Source of the DNA: Bisbaumannia salifodinae
Lineage (GTDB): Bacteria > Pseudomonadota > Gammaproteobacteria > Pseudomonadales > Halomonadaceae
NCBI RefSeq assembly: GCF_039522585.1
Contig: NZ_BAAADR010000012.1
Strand: one strand, 5' to 3'
DNA: 64,000 bases
This document shows, one piece after another, positions 27,001-35,487 of the stretch (positions are counted from its first letter, which is position 1; every line of letters begins with the position of its first letter). The notes under the pieces were generated by a model. That model saw only the letters and a list, made by a program, of their open reading frames with translations. It searched no databases and was not told the origin of the DNA. A program made the translations under genes and the position numbers.

Positions 27001-30000
27001 GCGCGCAGCAGGGGCGCCGCCTCCAGGGCGAACGGCGTCATCGCGTCGGCCCGCAGCAGGGCATGCAACGCGTCGTCGCCGTCGACATCGATCACCGGCA
27101 GTGCCAGCGACGCCCTGGGCAGGATCCTCTGCGCCGGCGCCCCGGCCACATTGACGAAGCCGGTACGCAGCACCTCGTGCTGGTCGAGCACGGCCTGCAA
27201 GGCGCCGCGCAGCTTGGCCACCTGCAGGTCGCCGGTCAGGCGTACCGCCCCGGCCAGGTTGTAGGCCGGGCTCGATGGATCGAGCTGCTGCAGGAACCAC
27301 AGGCGTTGCTGGGCGAAGGACAGCGGCAACGTCTCGGGACGCGGTAGCCGCGTCGGCGTGGGCCGGGTGCCGGCCCCCTGGTGCTCCAGCCAGTCGGCCA
27401 TGCCGGCGATGGTCGGACGCTCGAACACCACCCGCAGGGGCAGTTCCTTGCCGCTGAGCTTGCCGATCAGGCCGATCAGTTGCGTGGCCAGTAGCGAGTG
27501 CCCGCCCAGCTCGAAGAAGTGGTCTTCGATCCCCACCCGGGCAAGCCCCAGCACGTTCTGCCAGGCCTCGGCCAGCTGTGCTTCCAGCTCGTTGCGTGGC
27601 GCCACATGGCGGGCCTCGCTCTGGGCCGTGAAATCCGGTGCCGGCAACGCCTGGCGGTCGATCTTGCCGTTGCCGTTGAGCGGCAAGCGGTCGAGCAAGA
27701 CGAAGGCACCGGGCAGCATGTAGGGTGGCAGGTCGCCCAGCACGAACTCGCGCAGGGCCTCGAGCGAAGGCCGTGGATCGGCCACCACATAGGCCACCAG
27801 GACCTTGGCCCGCTGCGGGTCGTCACGGGCCAGGACCACCGCCTCGCGCACCCCGGGGAAGCGCATCAGGCAGGCCGCGATTTCGTCCGGTTCGATACGG
27901 TGGCCGCGCACCTTGACCTGGTGATCGGTACGGCCGACGTATTCCAGCTCACCATTGGGCAGGAACCGCGCCAGGTCGCCGGTGCGGTAGAGACGGCTCC
28001 CATCGTTGGCGATCGGATCCGGCACGAAGACCGCCGCCGTGCGCGCCGGATCGGCCAGGTAGCCACGCCCGACGCCGATACCGGCGACGCAGATCTCCCC
28101 GACCGCGCCGACCGGCAACGGCTCCAGCTCGGCATCGAGCAGATAGAGGCGATTGTTCAGGGTGGCCCGACCGATCGAGACGCTGCTGCGCGCCTCGGGC
28201 AGGCGCTCGAGCAGGGGCTGGAACGCCACATCGTCGGAGCACTCGGCGGGGCCATAGGCGTTCATCAGCGGGATGCGCGGGTAACGGTCGAACCAGCGCC
28301 GCGCCAGGGCTGGCGGCAACGCCTCCCCCGTGGCCAGCACCCAGCGCAGGCGCGAGCGCTCCAGCCCGGCGTCCAGCAGGCCCTGCATCAGCGACGGCAC
28401 CGCCTCGAGGATGCTGATGCCGTGCCGCTCGATGGCCTCGCCCAGCGCCTCGGGGTCCTGCACCACGCAGTCGCCGAGGATCACCGTCCGCGCCCCGAGT
28501 ACCAGCCCGGCCAGGCTCTGCCAGACGGAGATATCGAAGCATTGCGGGGCGGTCTGGGCGATCACGTCGTCGGCGTCGAGTTCCAGGTCCGGCAGCTTGC
28601 CGAGGATGTTGTTGAGCATGCCGGCGTGGGTCACCATCGCCCCCTTGGGCATCCCGGTGGACCCCGAGGTGAAGATGCAGTAAGCCAACGCCAGGCCAGG
28701 TACCGGGAGATCCAGGTCGCTATCGTCGTAGCCATCCAGGGCCGCACGATCGTAGCGGATCGCCGCCGGACGCCGTGCGAGCTGGTCGAGGGCCTGGGCC
28801 GCCGACTCGCCCTGCCCCGCACCGTGAGTCAGCAGCGGCGTGCCGCTTTGCTCGAGCACCTGGGCCAGGCGGTGAGGCGGGTTGCGCGGATCCAGCGGCA
28901 ACCAGCCCGCCCCGGCCTTGAGCGTGGCGACGATCATCACCAGCAGGTCGAGCCCCCGTTCATCGAGCACGGCCAGCAGGTCACCGGACGTCACCCCCGA
29001 GGCGCGCAAGTGCCGGGCCAGGCGGTTGGCCGCCCGGTTCAACTGGTCGAAGGTCAGGCGCTGCTCGCCGTGCACCACGGCGATTCGCTCGGGCGTCCGG
29101 CGCACCTGGCGCTGCAGACGCTCGATATACAGGGGTTGCAGCTGCCGCTCATCCGCGGCCAGACCGCCGCCGGCCCACTCCTGGTACTGGCGGGCGATCT
29201 CGGCGTCATCGAGCATGGCGATGCCTTGCAGCGGGGTGTCCGCCTGCCGCTCCAGGGCCCGGCCCATGTTCAGCAGCAGCGTACGGAAGTGACGCAGCAT
29301 CTGCGCGACTTCCTCGCGCCGGAACCAGTCGGTCTGGTAGGTCAGCTGCAGGTGCAGACGCTCACCGGGCACGATCACCACGGTGATCGGGTAGTTGGTA
29401 TGCGTGCGATTGGCCATGTCGCTGATCAGGTAGTCGAGCTGGCCTTGGCGCAGATCGGCGGCGATGGGCGCATTCTCGAAGACGAACAGGCTGTGGAACA
29501 GGTCCTGGTGCTGCACCTCGCTCCAGCCCTGGATCTCGGCCAGGGACACGCTCTCGTGCTCGCGCAGGCTCAGGTTCTCGTTCTGCAAGGCCTTCAGCCA
29601 GCCATCGAGCGGCTGATCCGGGCGCCAGCTCCAGCGCAGTGGCAGGCTATTGATAAACAGCCCGACGATGCTCTCCATGCCCTGAAGGTGGGCCGGTCGC
29701 CCGGCAACGGTGACCCCGAACAGCAGGTCGCGATCGCCGCTGTAGCGCGCCAGCAGCAAGGCCCAGGCCCCCTGCACCAGGGTATTGAGGGTGACTCCCT
29801 GGCGGGCGGCGACGCGCTGCAGGTGCTGCGTCTGCGCGACGCTCAAGTGCTCGACGCAGTCCTCCACCGGCTCGGCGGCGTCCTGGATACGCCCGGCATG
29901 GCCGAAACCGAACCGATTGGGCGTCTCGAAACCGGCCAGGCGCCGTTGCCAGAAGGCCCGATGATCCTCGGGCTCCTGCTGCTCCAGCCAGCGGATGAAA

Positions 30001-30566
30001 TCCCGATACGGCCGGGGGGTCGGCCGTTCCAGGCGCCGCCCCTCCTGGGCGGCGCGGTAGCCATCGAGGAAGTCCAGCATGACGATCGAGAAACACCAGG
30101 CGTCCATCAGGATGTGATGGTAGCTGCGCACGAACTGATAGGTGTCCGGCGCCAGCTTGAACAGGCGGACCCGCATCAGTGGCGCCTTGGTGAAATCCAA
30201 CCCCTGCCGGCGCTCCTCGGCCAGCAGCTCCTCCAGGCGCCGTTGCTGCGCCGACTCGCCGAGATCCGACCAGTCTTCATAGGTGATCGGCAGCTCGACC
30301 TGCCGGTGCACCACCTGCATCGGGCGCTTCTGCTGCTTCCAGACGAAGGACGTGCGCAACAACTCGTGGCGCTCCACCACCTGCGCCCAGGCCTGGCGAA
30401 ACGCCGACAGGTCCAGGTCCGGCAGCACCATCACATGGCGGTACTGCAGCAGGTACATGCCCTGGCCCGGATGCATCAGGCTATGGAACAGCAATCCCTG
30501 CTGCATGGGCGCCAGCGGATAGATGGCCTCGATATTGCGCGAAAGAGCTTTGACCTTGTCGTTCAT
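21099..30566 (-). CDS. NRPS: three modules C-A(Dab-like)-T-C-A-T-C-A-T
   Basis: A 3155-aa protein starting MNDKVKALSRN. The first C domain begins YPLAPMQQGLLFHSL and has HHILMDAW (~150), a pattern of domains accepting a D-configured donor, matching the E domain that ends the previous protein. A1 (TSGSTGMPKG ~630) reads D-I-W-E-L-T-A-D-D-K, a 2,4-diaminobutyrate code. C2 has HHIVADG (~1204). A2 (~1674) reads D-I-V-Q-I-G-G-V-Y-K, which I cannot assign. C3 has HHIIADA (~2239). A3 (~2715) reads D-M-P-Q-L-G-A-V-W-K, also unassigned. Each module has a GGHSL carrier (~1019, 2053, 3090). There is no epimerase. Its stop lies 11 bases before the next NRPS start, so the genes are co-translated. Confidence 0.92.
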   Translation of the reverse strand: MNDKVKALSRNIEAIYPLAPMQQGLLFHSLMHPGQGMYLLQYRHVMVLPDLDLSAFRQAWAQVVERHELLRTSFVWKQQKRPMQVVHRQVELPITYEDWSDLGESAQQRRLEELLAEERRQGLDFTKAPLMRVRLFKLAPDTYQFVRSYHHILMDAWCFSIVMLDFLDGYRAAQEGRRLERPTPRPYRDFIRWLEQQEPEDHRAFWQRRLAGFETPNRFGFGHAGRIQDAAEPVEDCVEHLSVAQTQHLQRVAARQGVTLNTLVQGAWALLLARYSGDRDLLFGVTVAGRPAHLQGMESIVGLFINSLPLRWSWRPDQPLDGWLKALQNENLSLREHESVSLAEIQGWSEVQHQDLFHSLFVFENAPIAADLRQGQLDYLISDMANRTHTNYPITVVIVPGERLHLQLTYQTDWFRREEVAQMLRHFRTLLLNMGRALERQADTPLQGIAMLDDAEIARQYQEWAGGGLAADERQLQPLYIERLQRQVRRTPERIAVVHGEQRLTFDQLNRAANRLARHLRASGVTSGDLLAVLDERGLDLLVMIVATLKAGAGWLPLDPRNPPHRLAQVLEQSGTPLLTHGAGQGESAAQALDQLARRPAAIRYDRAALDGYDDSDLDLPVPGLALAYCIFTSGSTGMPKGAMVTHAGMLNNILGKLPDLELDADDVIAQTAPQCFDISVWQSLAGLVLGARTVILGDCVVQDPEALGEAIERHGISILEAVPSLMQGLLDAGLERSRLRWVLATGEALPPALARRWFDRYPRIPLMNAYGPAECSDDVAFQPLLERLPEARSSVSIGRATLNNRLYLLDAELEPLPVGAVGEICVAGIGVGRGYLADPARTAAVFVPDPIANDGSRLYRTGDLARFLPNGELEYVGRTDHQVKVRGHRIEPDEIAACLMRFPGVREAVVLARDDPQRAKVLVAYVVADPRPSLEALREFVLGDLPPYMLPGAFVLLDRLPLNGNGKIDRQALPAPDFTAQSEARHVAPRNELEAQLAEAWQNVLGLARVGIEDHFFELGGHSLLATQLIGLIGKLSGKELPLRVVFERPTIAGMADWLEHQGAGTRPTPTRLPRPETLPLSFAQQRLWFLQQLDPSSPAYNLAGAVRLTGDLQVAKLRGALQAVLDQHEVLRTGFVNVAGAPAQRILPRASLALPVIDVDGDDALHALLRADAMTPFALEAAPLLRASLYRLAPQEHVLALSCHHIVADGWSLQLIIDELCGHYRELCRGHEPLSANLPMQYADYALWQQQWMEGAACRQELAFWREQLSGDLPVLDLAADFPRPAQASQAGGRVERRLPDALAMRLRAFSAGQGWSNFIPLLSAFQLLLRSRSGERDILVGVPVANRHHAALQPLVGCFVNTLVYRQTLPGQASLMQLMSELQALSVAVQSHQDLPFDYLIERLGIPRQVSYNPLFQAMFNYFPGHALERFELTDVIAEPLDNRPDTALCDLHLDVRDGEHGITLSLQYSSELFREQTAEAMVEDYLALLAALLERPQQPLGELRRQPAERAPARLAGPRQDGREDLVEAFNRQVARDPEATAVVAGSERLTYAELDRAAERLAATLQARGIGGEARVALRLPRDARLPMALLAILKTGAAYVPLAEDMPAERGRYILAHAQPALCLTTAAALPELAGWNSGVELLDIDAPVPDASYVAPAFSPGQLAYVLYTSGSTGQPKGVAIDRGNLMNLMLGVERVLPLTARDRVLALTTATFDIAIVELLLPLAHGASILLAGREQARDPQAIDQLLESGRPTVMQATPATWRLLVAHTSRRWRGIRAISGGEALPGALAEAMEGRGARVINGYGPTEASVYSTFEVRDGTSTDTEVPIGRPLPNTAAYVLDGDLQPVPPGVAGELYLAGDNLGRGYFAAPRLTAAAFLPDPFVPGGRMYRTGDRVRRNADGGLDYRGRLDFQVKLRGFRIELGEIEALLAAIPAVREATVVLLGSADSARLVAYYSAADELSDNLLLEHLAEHLPDYMLPSQFVRLDGLPLNGSGKVDRRALPAPARRDASGGAPLTEWETHLAALWAELLDGSEVGREDDFFALGGHSLLAARLVARLAERHGRCLPLRSVFEQPRLRDLAACLAASDQADDGILRGFAEPQAPLHFTQQRLWFLDRLQGDTRAYHLSLALRLEGTLQPALLEQALGQLANRQHSLRTVFRETAEGARQRVEAGSAELLSVERLEQDEHSPAFADTLSLEAQRAFDLSAAPPWRARLYQGEGRSVLQVTLHHIIADARSLEIFFDELQRLYRALLDGGQAALPELPLQFSDVAASWQSPPGLARIEAQLDYWRQALAGEPPVLDLPTDLPRPAEQRYRGQRLRFSLPAALVERLRGAARRRGMTPFAPLLAAWKILLARHSGQREVWVGLPVAQRHQAHTDNLIGYFASTQVLRSTIDPGQSVEAFWQQLQASHLAAQQYADVPFERLVEALQVRRDLSHTPLFQALFNLIQRDTPADAGQHFAGLAVERLEIDSDSALVDIGLHIEQHGGDWQCVLEYNTDLFLAETAQRYADEYRYLLDGMLMRPEAPLWEIDLANADHALARRPWNPPAAALGVEEDLIARFQRQVASTPQALAVDYQDRQYSYAQLNALSNRLAHWLRKQGVGSDDLIAVCLSRGAWLLPTLLAIHKAGAAYLPLDPQHPAERLRLIVDHARPALVLGDPACREMLDGIDSVWLDGLPLAEQPSDDPRVPVEPRQRAYVIYTSGSTGTPKGVQVTRENLSNLLAGLDRQLPLTATDTWLASTTYAFDMCKPELFLPLVKGASLLLARREQVVDGHRLFDLLQRASLFQATPAGWQVLLETGRDDWPPLRGLIGGEAVPAELVGALQAKGVTLINAYGPTETTVWSTAQALHEVPAGIADIGTPLLNTRCYVLDERLRPVPLGTTGELYIAGSGVARGYQHAAALSAAAFLPDPFADEPGSRMYRTGDLVRRRKDGRLAYVGRADFQVKVRGFRIEPGEIESLLRRYPGVEEAVVMREPRSRNLYAWLQAPVAVEVGALRRHLERQLPGYMVPSGFVQVPRFTLNANGKIDRQALPAPDTAAEQGVAPRTELERQLAELWQELLGLPRVGVFSSFFELGGHSLLAMRLMTRVETRFGIKLELRSLFHDPTIAGLAEQIENPQRPSTDQALDAMQRLLLEMEE

Positions 30567-30609
30567 GCTGAGGGTATCCGTACCTGTAGTGTGTAGGACG
30601 CGGGGAGTG

Positions 30610-33600
30610 TCACTGCTCCAGTTGCTCGAGCAGCCCCAGGAACTCATCGTCGGACAGGCCGGAATCGGCGAAATCCGATGCCGTCGCGCGGCCGACCCGG
30701 GGGGCCAGGCAGTGCTCCAGCAACGCCTCGAGGCGTTGCTGGAAGTGCCGCGCCAGCTCGCTCACCAGGGCCGGCTCATGCACCTCGGGGGCGTACCGCC
30801 ACTCGACATGCAAGCGCCCGTCGTTGACCAGGGCGGTCACATCCAGCAGATGCGTGCGCCGCGTGCTGTCTGCGCGCATGCCGGGACACAGCGGCCGCGC
30901 CAGTCGCCACAGGCGCGACCCCGCCAGCCACTGATCGACACGGCCCAGGTAGTTGAAGGTGAGCAGGGAGGCCGCCCCCAGCTCCTGTTGCGGGTCGAGG
31001 CGCAGCAGGCCGTAACCGATGCCCTGTTCGGGCACCCGGCGCAGGGCCTCCTTGGCGGCGATGATCGCCGCTTCCGGAGACTCGTCGGCTGTCACGGCCA
31101 GGGGGTAGCGGCTGGTGTGCCAGCCGATGGAGCGCGACACTTCGGGCCCCTGCTCCCAGCCACCACGGCCATGGCTTTCCATTTCCAGGGTGACCCGCTC
31201 CCGGCCCAGCCATTGCCCGATCACGCCGGCCAGGGCCGCGACCAGCAGGTCCTGGACCTGAGTGCCATAGGCGGCATGGCAATCCCCCAGCAGCCGCTCG
31301 GTCTGCTCGGCGGCCAGCTGCGTCTGCAGCGTCCGGCTCTCGCCGTAGAGGCTGAGGTGCTCGGGCACGGGCCCCTCGGCCGCCAGTTGCGCCTGCCAAT
31401 AGTCACGCTGGCTCAGGACCGCCGCCTCCCGGCGATGCCGCTGCAAGGCCTCGCTCCACTGGTGGAAGCCGGCCGAACACGCCGGCAGGGCGACCCGGGG
31501 GTGCCAGTAGAGGCTTTCCAGCTCTTCCAGCAGCACCTGCCAGGACACCGCATCCACCAGCAGGTGATGGGCGGTGCAGAGCAACTGCCGGTCATGGGCG
31601 AAGTAGACCCAGCGGATCAGTGGCGCCTGATCCAGCCGCCAGCCCTGTTGCCACCGCGTCAGCTGGGCCTCGTCCAATGGCTGCTCGACCACCTGGAACA
31701 GCGCCTCGCCCAACGCCGGGGAGAAGGGCTGGTAACGCTGCCGCCACGCCTGGCCGTCATGCTCGAACACCAGGCGCAGGCTGCTGTGGCGTTGCGCCAG
31801 CGTGGCCAGGGCCTGGGCGATGCGTGCCGGCTCCAGCGGCTGCTCCAACCCCAGCAGCAGCGATTGATTCCAATGCTCCGGCGCGCGCTGCTGCTGAGCG
31901 AAGAACCAGGCCTGGATCGGCGTCAGGGCAAAGGCGCCGGTCGGCTCCTGGGCCGCCTCCGGTTGCTCGCTGGCCTTGCCGAGATCGACCGCCTGCTCGG
32001 CCCAGCCCCTGACCGTCGGGAACTCGAAGATCTGCTTGGGCGTGAGCTGCAAGCCCTGCTGCTTGGCCCGCGCGATGATCTGCAGGCTCAGTATCGAATC
32101 GCCGCCCACGGCGAAGAAGTTGTCGTCCGCCTGCAGGTCGTCTCTATCGAGGATCTCCCGGGCGATCTCCAGCAGGCGCTGCTCCCGGGGACACTGCGGC
32201 GCTTGCGCCACCCGGGCCAGGGCTCGCACGCTGGGCTCGGCGAACAGCTGCTTGGGCGAGATCAGGATCTGCTGCTGACGCGCCCGGGCAATGATCTGCA
32301 GGCCGAGGATGGAATCGCCGCCGTGGGCGAAGAAGTCGTCATCCGGCCCCAACTGGGGGTTGCCCAACAGGCTGCGCCAGATATCCAGCAGCGTGCTTTC
32401 CAGGGCATTCAGTGGCGCCTCGGCGTCTTCCGCCTGGCTCGGGGGGCGTGGCTCATCGGCCAGCCGCCTCAGGGTCCGGCGATCGACCTTGCCATTGGCC
32501 AACAGGGTGAAGGCCTCCAGGCAATGCCACTGCGCCGGCTGCATATAGTCCGGCAGTTGCGCCCGCAACGCCTGCTGGATGGTCGCCAGGGCCGCCGGCG
32601 GCGCCACGAGGAAAGCCACCAGGCGATTGCCGGTGAGCCTGGTCGGGCAGTTCAGTACGCAGGCGTCACCGACGGACGGCATGCCACGCAATTGCACCGC
32701 GACCTCCTCCGGCTCCACCCGGTAGCCCCTGATCTTGACCTGCTCGTCCAGGCGCCCGAGAAACTCCACCTCGCCTGTCGCGTTCAGGCGCACACGGTCG
32801 CCACTGCGATAGCCCCGTGCGGTGAAGCGCGCCTGGTCCTGCTCGGAAGCGCTCAGGTAGCCCCGGGCCACGGTCGCCCCCTCGATATACAGCTCACCGC
32901 TGGCCCCCACCGGCACCAGGGCGCCATCCGCCCCCCGCACACCGACCCGGACCCCGGCCAGGGGCCGCCCGAGGGGCGCCGCGCCGGGCCGATCATCGAC
33001 CTCATGGGTCAGGACCCCGACGGTGGTCTCGCTCGGCCCGTAGTGGTTGACGATACGCAGGCGGGGCCGCAAGGCGCGCAGCCGCGTGACCAGATCACCG
33101 CCCAGGGCCTCGCCGCCGACCACCAGGCATTGGCGTGGCAGCAAGCGTTGCGGGTCGCTGGCCGACAGCAGCGCATTGAGGTGCGACGGCACGATCTTCA
33201 ACAGATCGACCGGCCGCCGCCCGAGCTCGGCGGCCAGCGCTTCGGCATCGAAGGCCAGCGCTTCGGGCAGCAGGCGCAGGCGACGACCGCTGAGCAACGC
33301 GCCGAACAAGGCGGTGTGCCCCAGGTCCGTGGCGCAACTGGCCAGGCTCGCCAGGCTGGCGTCGGCAGACAGGTCGAGGCGCGCCAGGCAGGCCGTCACG
33401 TAGTGCATCAGGTTGCCCTGGCTGACCTCCACGCCCTTGGGTCGCCCACTGGAGCCCGAGGTGTAGACCACATAGGCCGGCGAGTCGGCCGGCAGGGCCG
33501 CGCGCAAAGGCGCTTCGCTGGCCAGCGAAGCGCTCGGCAAGGCCAGCCAACTCACCCGCTCGGGCAGCCAGCCGGGGCGCTCACCCTCGCCGACGCACAG

Positions 33601-35421
33601 CCGGGGCGCGGCATCGTGGCAGATGTCCCGCAGGCGCGACTCCGGCCATTGCGGGTCGAGGGCCAGGTAAGTGGCCCCCGCCTGCCAGGCGGCGAGCATG
33701 TGCATCACCAGCTCACGGCCACGGGGCAGGCAAAGGGCAACGCGCGCGCCCTGGTGGCTCAGCGCCCCCTGCATGCGCTCGCCACGCGCGGCCACGGCCC
33801 GGGCCAATTCGGCGTAGCTCAGTTGCCCCTGGTGATCTTCCAGGGCGATGGCATCCGCGCGCCGCACGCACTGGCGAGCAAAGGCCTGCCAGGCATCGGC
33901 GACCGGTACTGGCAGGGCTTCGCCCCGCAAGCGTGATTGCTGTTCGGGCGGCAGCCAGTCGAGACGGGTGAATGGCACCTCGGGCCGCTCGATCGCCGCC
34001 ATGACCAGCGCCACGAACTGATCGCGGTAGCGCTCGATGGTCTCACGGCGATACAGCCCCTTGCTGTAGCGCCAGCGGCCGAGGAAGGTCTCGTCCTCGT
34101 CGATGATCACCAGGTTCAGCTCATGGGCGGCGCCACGCTGCTCCGAGAGCAGTCGCTCCAGGTGCCGCTCGAACGGCGCCGTGCGCTCCTTGTTGAGGGT
34201 GAACATGTGCTGGAAGAGCGGCGCACGGCCCATCTGCCGCGGCAAATCCAGCTGCTTGATCAGCCGCGAGAATGGATAGTGGCGGTGCCGCAACGTCTGC
34301 TTGAGGTTGGCCCCGACGGCCTTCGCCCAGTCGGCGCTGGACAGCTCTCGGCGCAGGCGGCAGCGGATCGCCAGGGGGTTGACCAGGTAGCCAGGCAACG
34401 CCGCATGCTCACGGCGCCGGCGCCAGCCGCTGGGGGTGCCGAGGACGAAGTCGTCCTGCCCGGACAACACGCCGAGGAACTGCTGGAACAGCGAGAACCA
34501 GAACACATAAGGCGTCACCCCGATGCGCCGGGCCACCGCGCGCACGCGGGCACTGGTGGCCTTGTCGAAGGCCACCGATAGCTCGCCGCCTTCGAAGGCC
34601 TGGCTGCTGCCATAGGGGAAGTCGGTCGGCAGTTCCAGGCTAGGCGCCTCGGCCAGTTGCGCCTGCCACCAGGCCAGTTCCTCCGGCTCGGCGGCGGCGC
34701 TGCGCACCTGCAGCTCGCTGCACCAGTTGCGGTAGGCCTCGGGATCCACGGCATCGAGAGCCTGGCCCTCGAGCAGGGCAAACAACTCGCCGAGCACGAT
34801 ATAGAAGGTGGCCAGGTCGGAGGCGATATGGTGGATCACCAGCAGCAGGGTCTGCTCGACGCGCCCCTCCCGATGGTTGCTCAGCAGCACGGCACGGCTG
34901 ACGTCCCCGGCCTCCAGGTCGAAGGGAGCATCGGCCAGCTCCGTTACGCGCTGCTGCAGGGTGGCCGCATCGGCCCCCTGCAGGACGACATGCTGGAATG
35001 GCCGGGGCCGCGCGCGACGATCCCACTGCAACGGCTCGCCGTCACGCTCGGCATAAGCGGCACACAACAGCGGATGGCGCCGTTGCAGCGCCTGCCAGGC
35101 CGACTCCAGGCGCTGCGGGAAATCTTCCGCGGCAGACGACGCCTTGACCTTGCCGGCATAGGCAATGTTGTAGGCGCAGCTTTGCGGCTCCATGCGCTGG
35201 AGAAACCACAGCGCCTGCTCGTTGTCCGTCAGCGGACGGGCATCGAAATAGTCGGGATTGGCACGCAACCATGCGATGACCTCGTCGCCATGCTCGTGAA
35301 GTTCATTACGCAGCCGTTCGCTCAACGCATCCCGTGCCCCACCGACGATCCGCAGCCGGTCCTCGGCAATCGACGGGCGAATTCCACGCAGCCAGCAGCG
35401 CTGCATCAATCGATCGAGCAT
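30610..35421 (-). CDS. First NRPS: TubC-like docking - C - A(Asp) - T - T - E
   Basis: A 1603-aa protein. Residues 1-55 (GIRPSIAEDRLRIVGG then a helical DEVIAWLR end) resemble a TubC-type N-terminal docking domain. The C domain has HHIASDL (~194), with Leu in place of the motif's Gly. The A domain (TSGSSGRPKG ~652) has pocket D-L-T-K-V-G-H-V-G-K, aspartate. Two tandem T domains follow, both GGDSI (~1035, ~1104), then an epimerisation domain with HHLLVDA (~1283) and FNYLGRVDQW (~1475). It would make a D-aspartyl or D-beta-hydroxyaspartyl starter. The stand-alone hydroxylase gene lies 66 bases upstream. A leading C plus docking domain in the first protein implies an acyl starter or a partner encoded elsewhere. 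Confidence 0.92.
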   Translation of the reverse strand: MLDRLMQRCWLRGIRPSIAEDRLRIVGGARDALSERLRNELHEHGDEVIAWLRANPDYFDARPLTDNEQALWFLQRMEPQSCAYNIAYAGKVKASSAAEDFPQRLESAWQALQRRHPLLCAAYAERDGEPLQWDRRARPRPFQHVVLQGADAATLQQRVTELADAPFDLEAGDVSRAVLLSNHREGRVEQTLLLVIHHIASDLATFYIVLGELFALLEGQALDAVDPEAYRNWCSELQVRSAAAEPEELAWWQAQLAEAPSLELPTDFPYGSSQAFEGGELSVAFDKATSARVRAVARRIGVTPYVFWFSLFQQFLGVLSGQDDFVLGTPSGWRRRREHAALPGYLVNPLAIRCRLRRELSSADWAKAVGANLKQTLRHRHYPFSRLIKQLDLPRQMGRAPLFQHMFTLNKERTAPFERHLERLLSEQRGAAHELNLVIIDEDETFLGRWRYSKGLYRRETIERYRDQFVALVMAAIERPEVPFTRLDWLPPEQQSRLRGEALPVPVADAWQAFARQCVRRADAIALEDHQGQLSYAELARAVAARGERMQGALSHQGARVALCLPRGRELVMHMLAAWQAGATYLALDPQWPESRLRDICHDAAPRLCVGEGERPGWLPERVSWLALPSASLASEAPLRAALPADSPAYVVYTSGSSGRPKGVEVSQGNLMHYVTACLARLDLSADASLASLASCATDLGHTALFGALLSGRRLRLLPEALAFDAEALAAELGRRPVDLLKIVPSHLNALLSASDPQRLLPRQCLVVGGEALGGDLVTRLRALRPRLRIVNHYGPSETTVGVLTHEVDDRPGAAPLGRPLAGVRVGVRGADGALVPVGASGELYIEGATVARGYLSASEQDQARFTARGYRSGDRVRLNATGEVEFLGRLDEQVKIRGYRVEPEEVAVQLRGMPSVGDACVLNCPTRLTGNRLVAFLVAPPAALATIQQALRAQLPDYMQPAQWHCLEAFTLLANGKVDRRTLRRLADEPRPPSQAEDAEAPLNALESTLLDIWRSLLGNPQLGPDDDFFAHGGDSILGLQIIARARQQQILISPKQLFAEPSVRALARVAQAPQCPREQRLLEIAREILDRDDLQADDNFFAVGGDSILSLQIIARAKQQGLQLTPKQIFEFPTVRGWAEQAVDLGKASEQPEAAQEPTGAFALTPIQAWFFAQQQRAPEHWNQSLLLGLEQPLEPARIAQALATLAQRHSSLRLVFEHDGQAWRQRYQPFSPALGEALFQVVEQPLDEAQLTRWQQGWRLDQAPLIRWVYFAHDRQLLCTAHHLLVDAVSWQVLLEELESLYWHPRVALPACSAGFHQWSEALQRHRREAAVLSQRDYWQAQLAAEGPVPEHLSLYGESRTLQTQLAAEQTERLLGDCHAAYGTQVQDLLVAALAGVIGQWLGRERVTLEMESHGRGGWEQGPEVSRSIGWHTSRYPLAVTADESPEAAIIAAKEALRRVPEQGIGYGLLRLDPQQELGAASLLTFNYLGRVDQWLAGSRLWRLARPLCPGMRADSTRRTHLLDVTALVNDGRLHVEWRYAPEVHEPALVSELARHFQQRLEALLEHCLAPRVGRATASDFADSGLSDDEFLGLLEQLEQ

Positions 35422-35487
35422 GTGTCGTCCTTTATTGCGCAGGTTCGAAGTCAGCCGCCGGTTGCGACGACAGGAAGTGACCCAGAG

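Noticed and set aside
23841..33936. Very long open frames on the plus strand opposite the NRPS genes (e.g. 1006, 1032 and 1137 aa)
   Set aside because: They are antisense shadows of high-GC codon usage in the NRPS genes. They have low-complexity Gln/His/Arg composition, no domain motifs and no ribosome binding sites.
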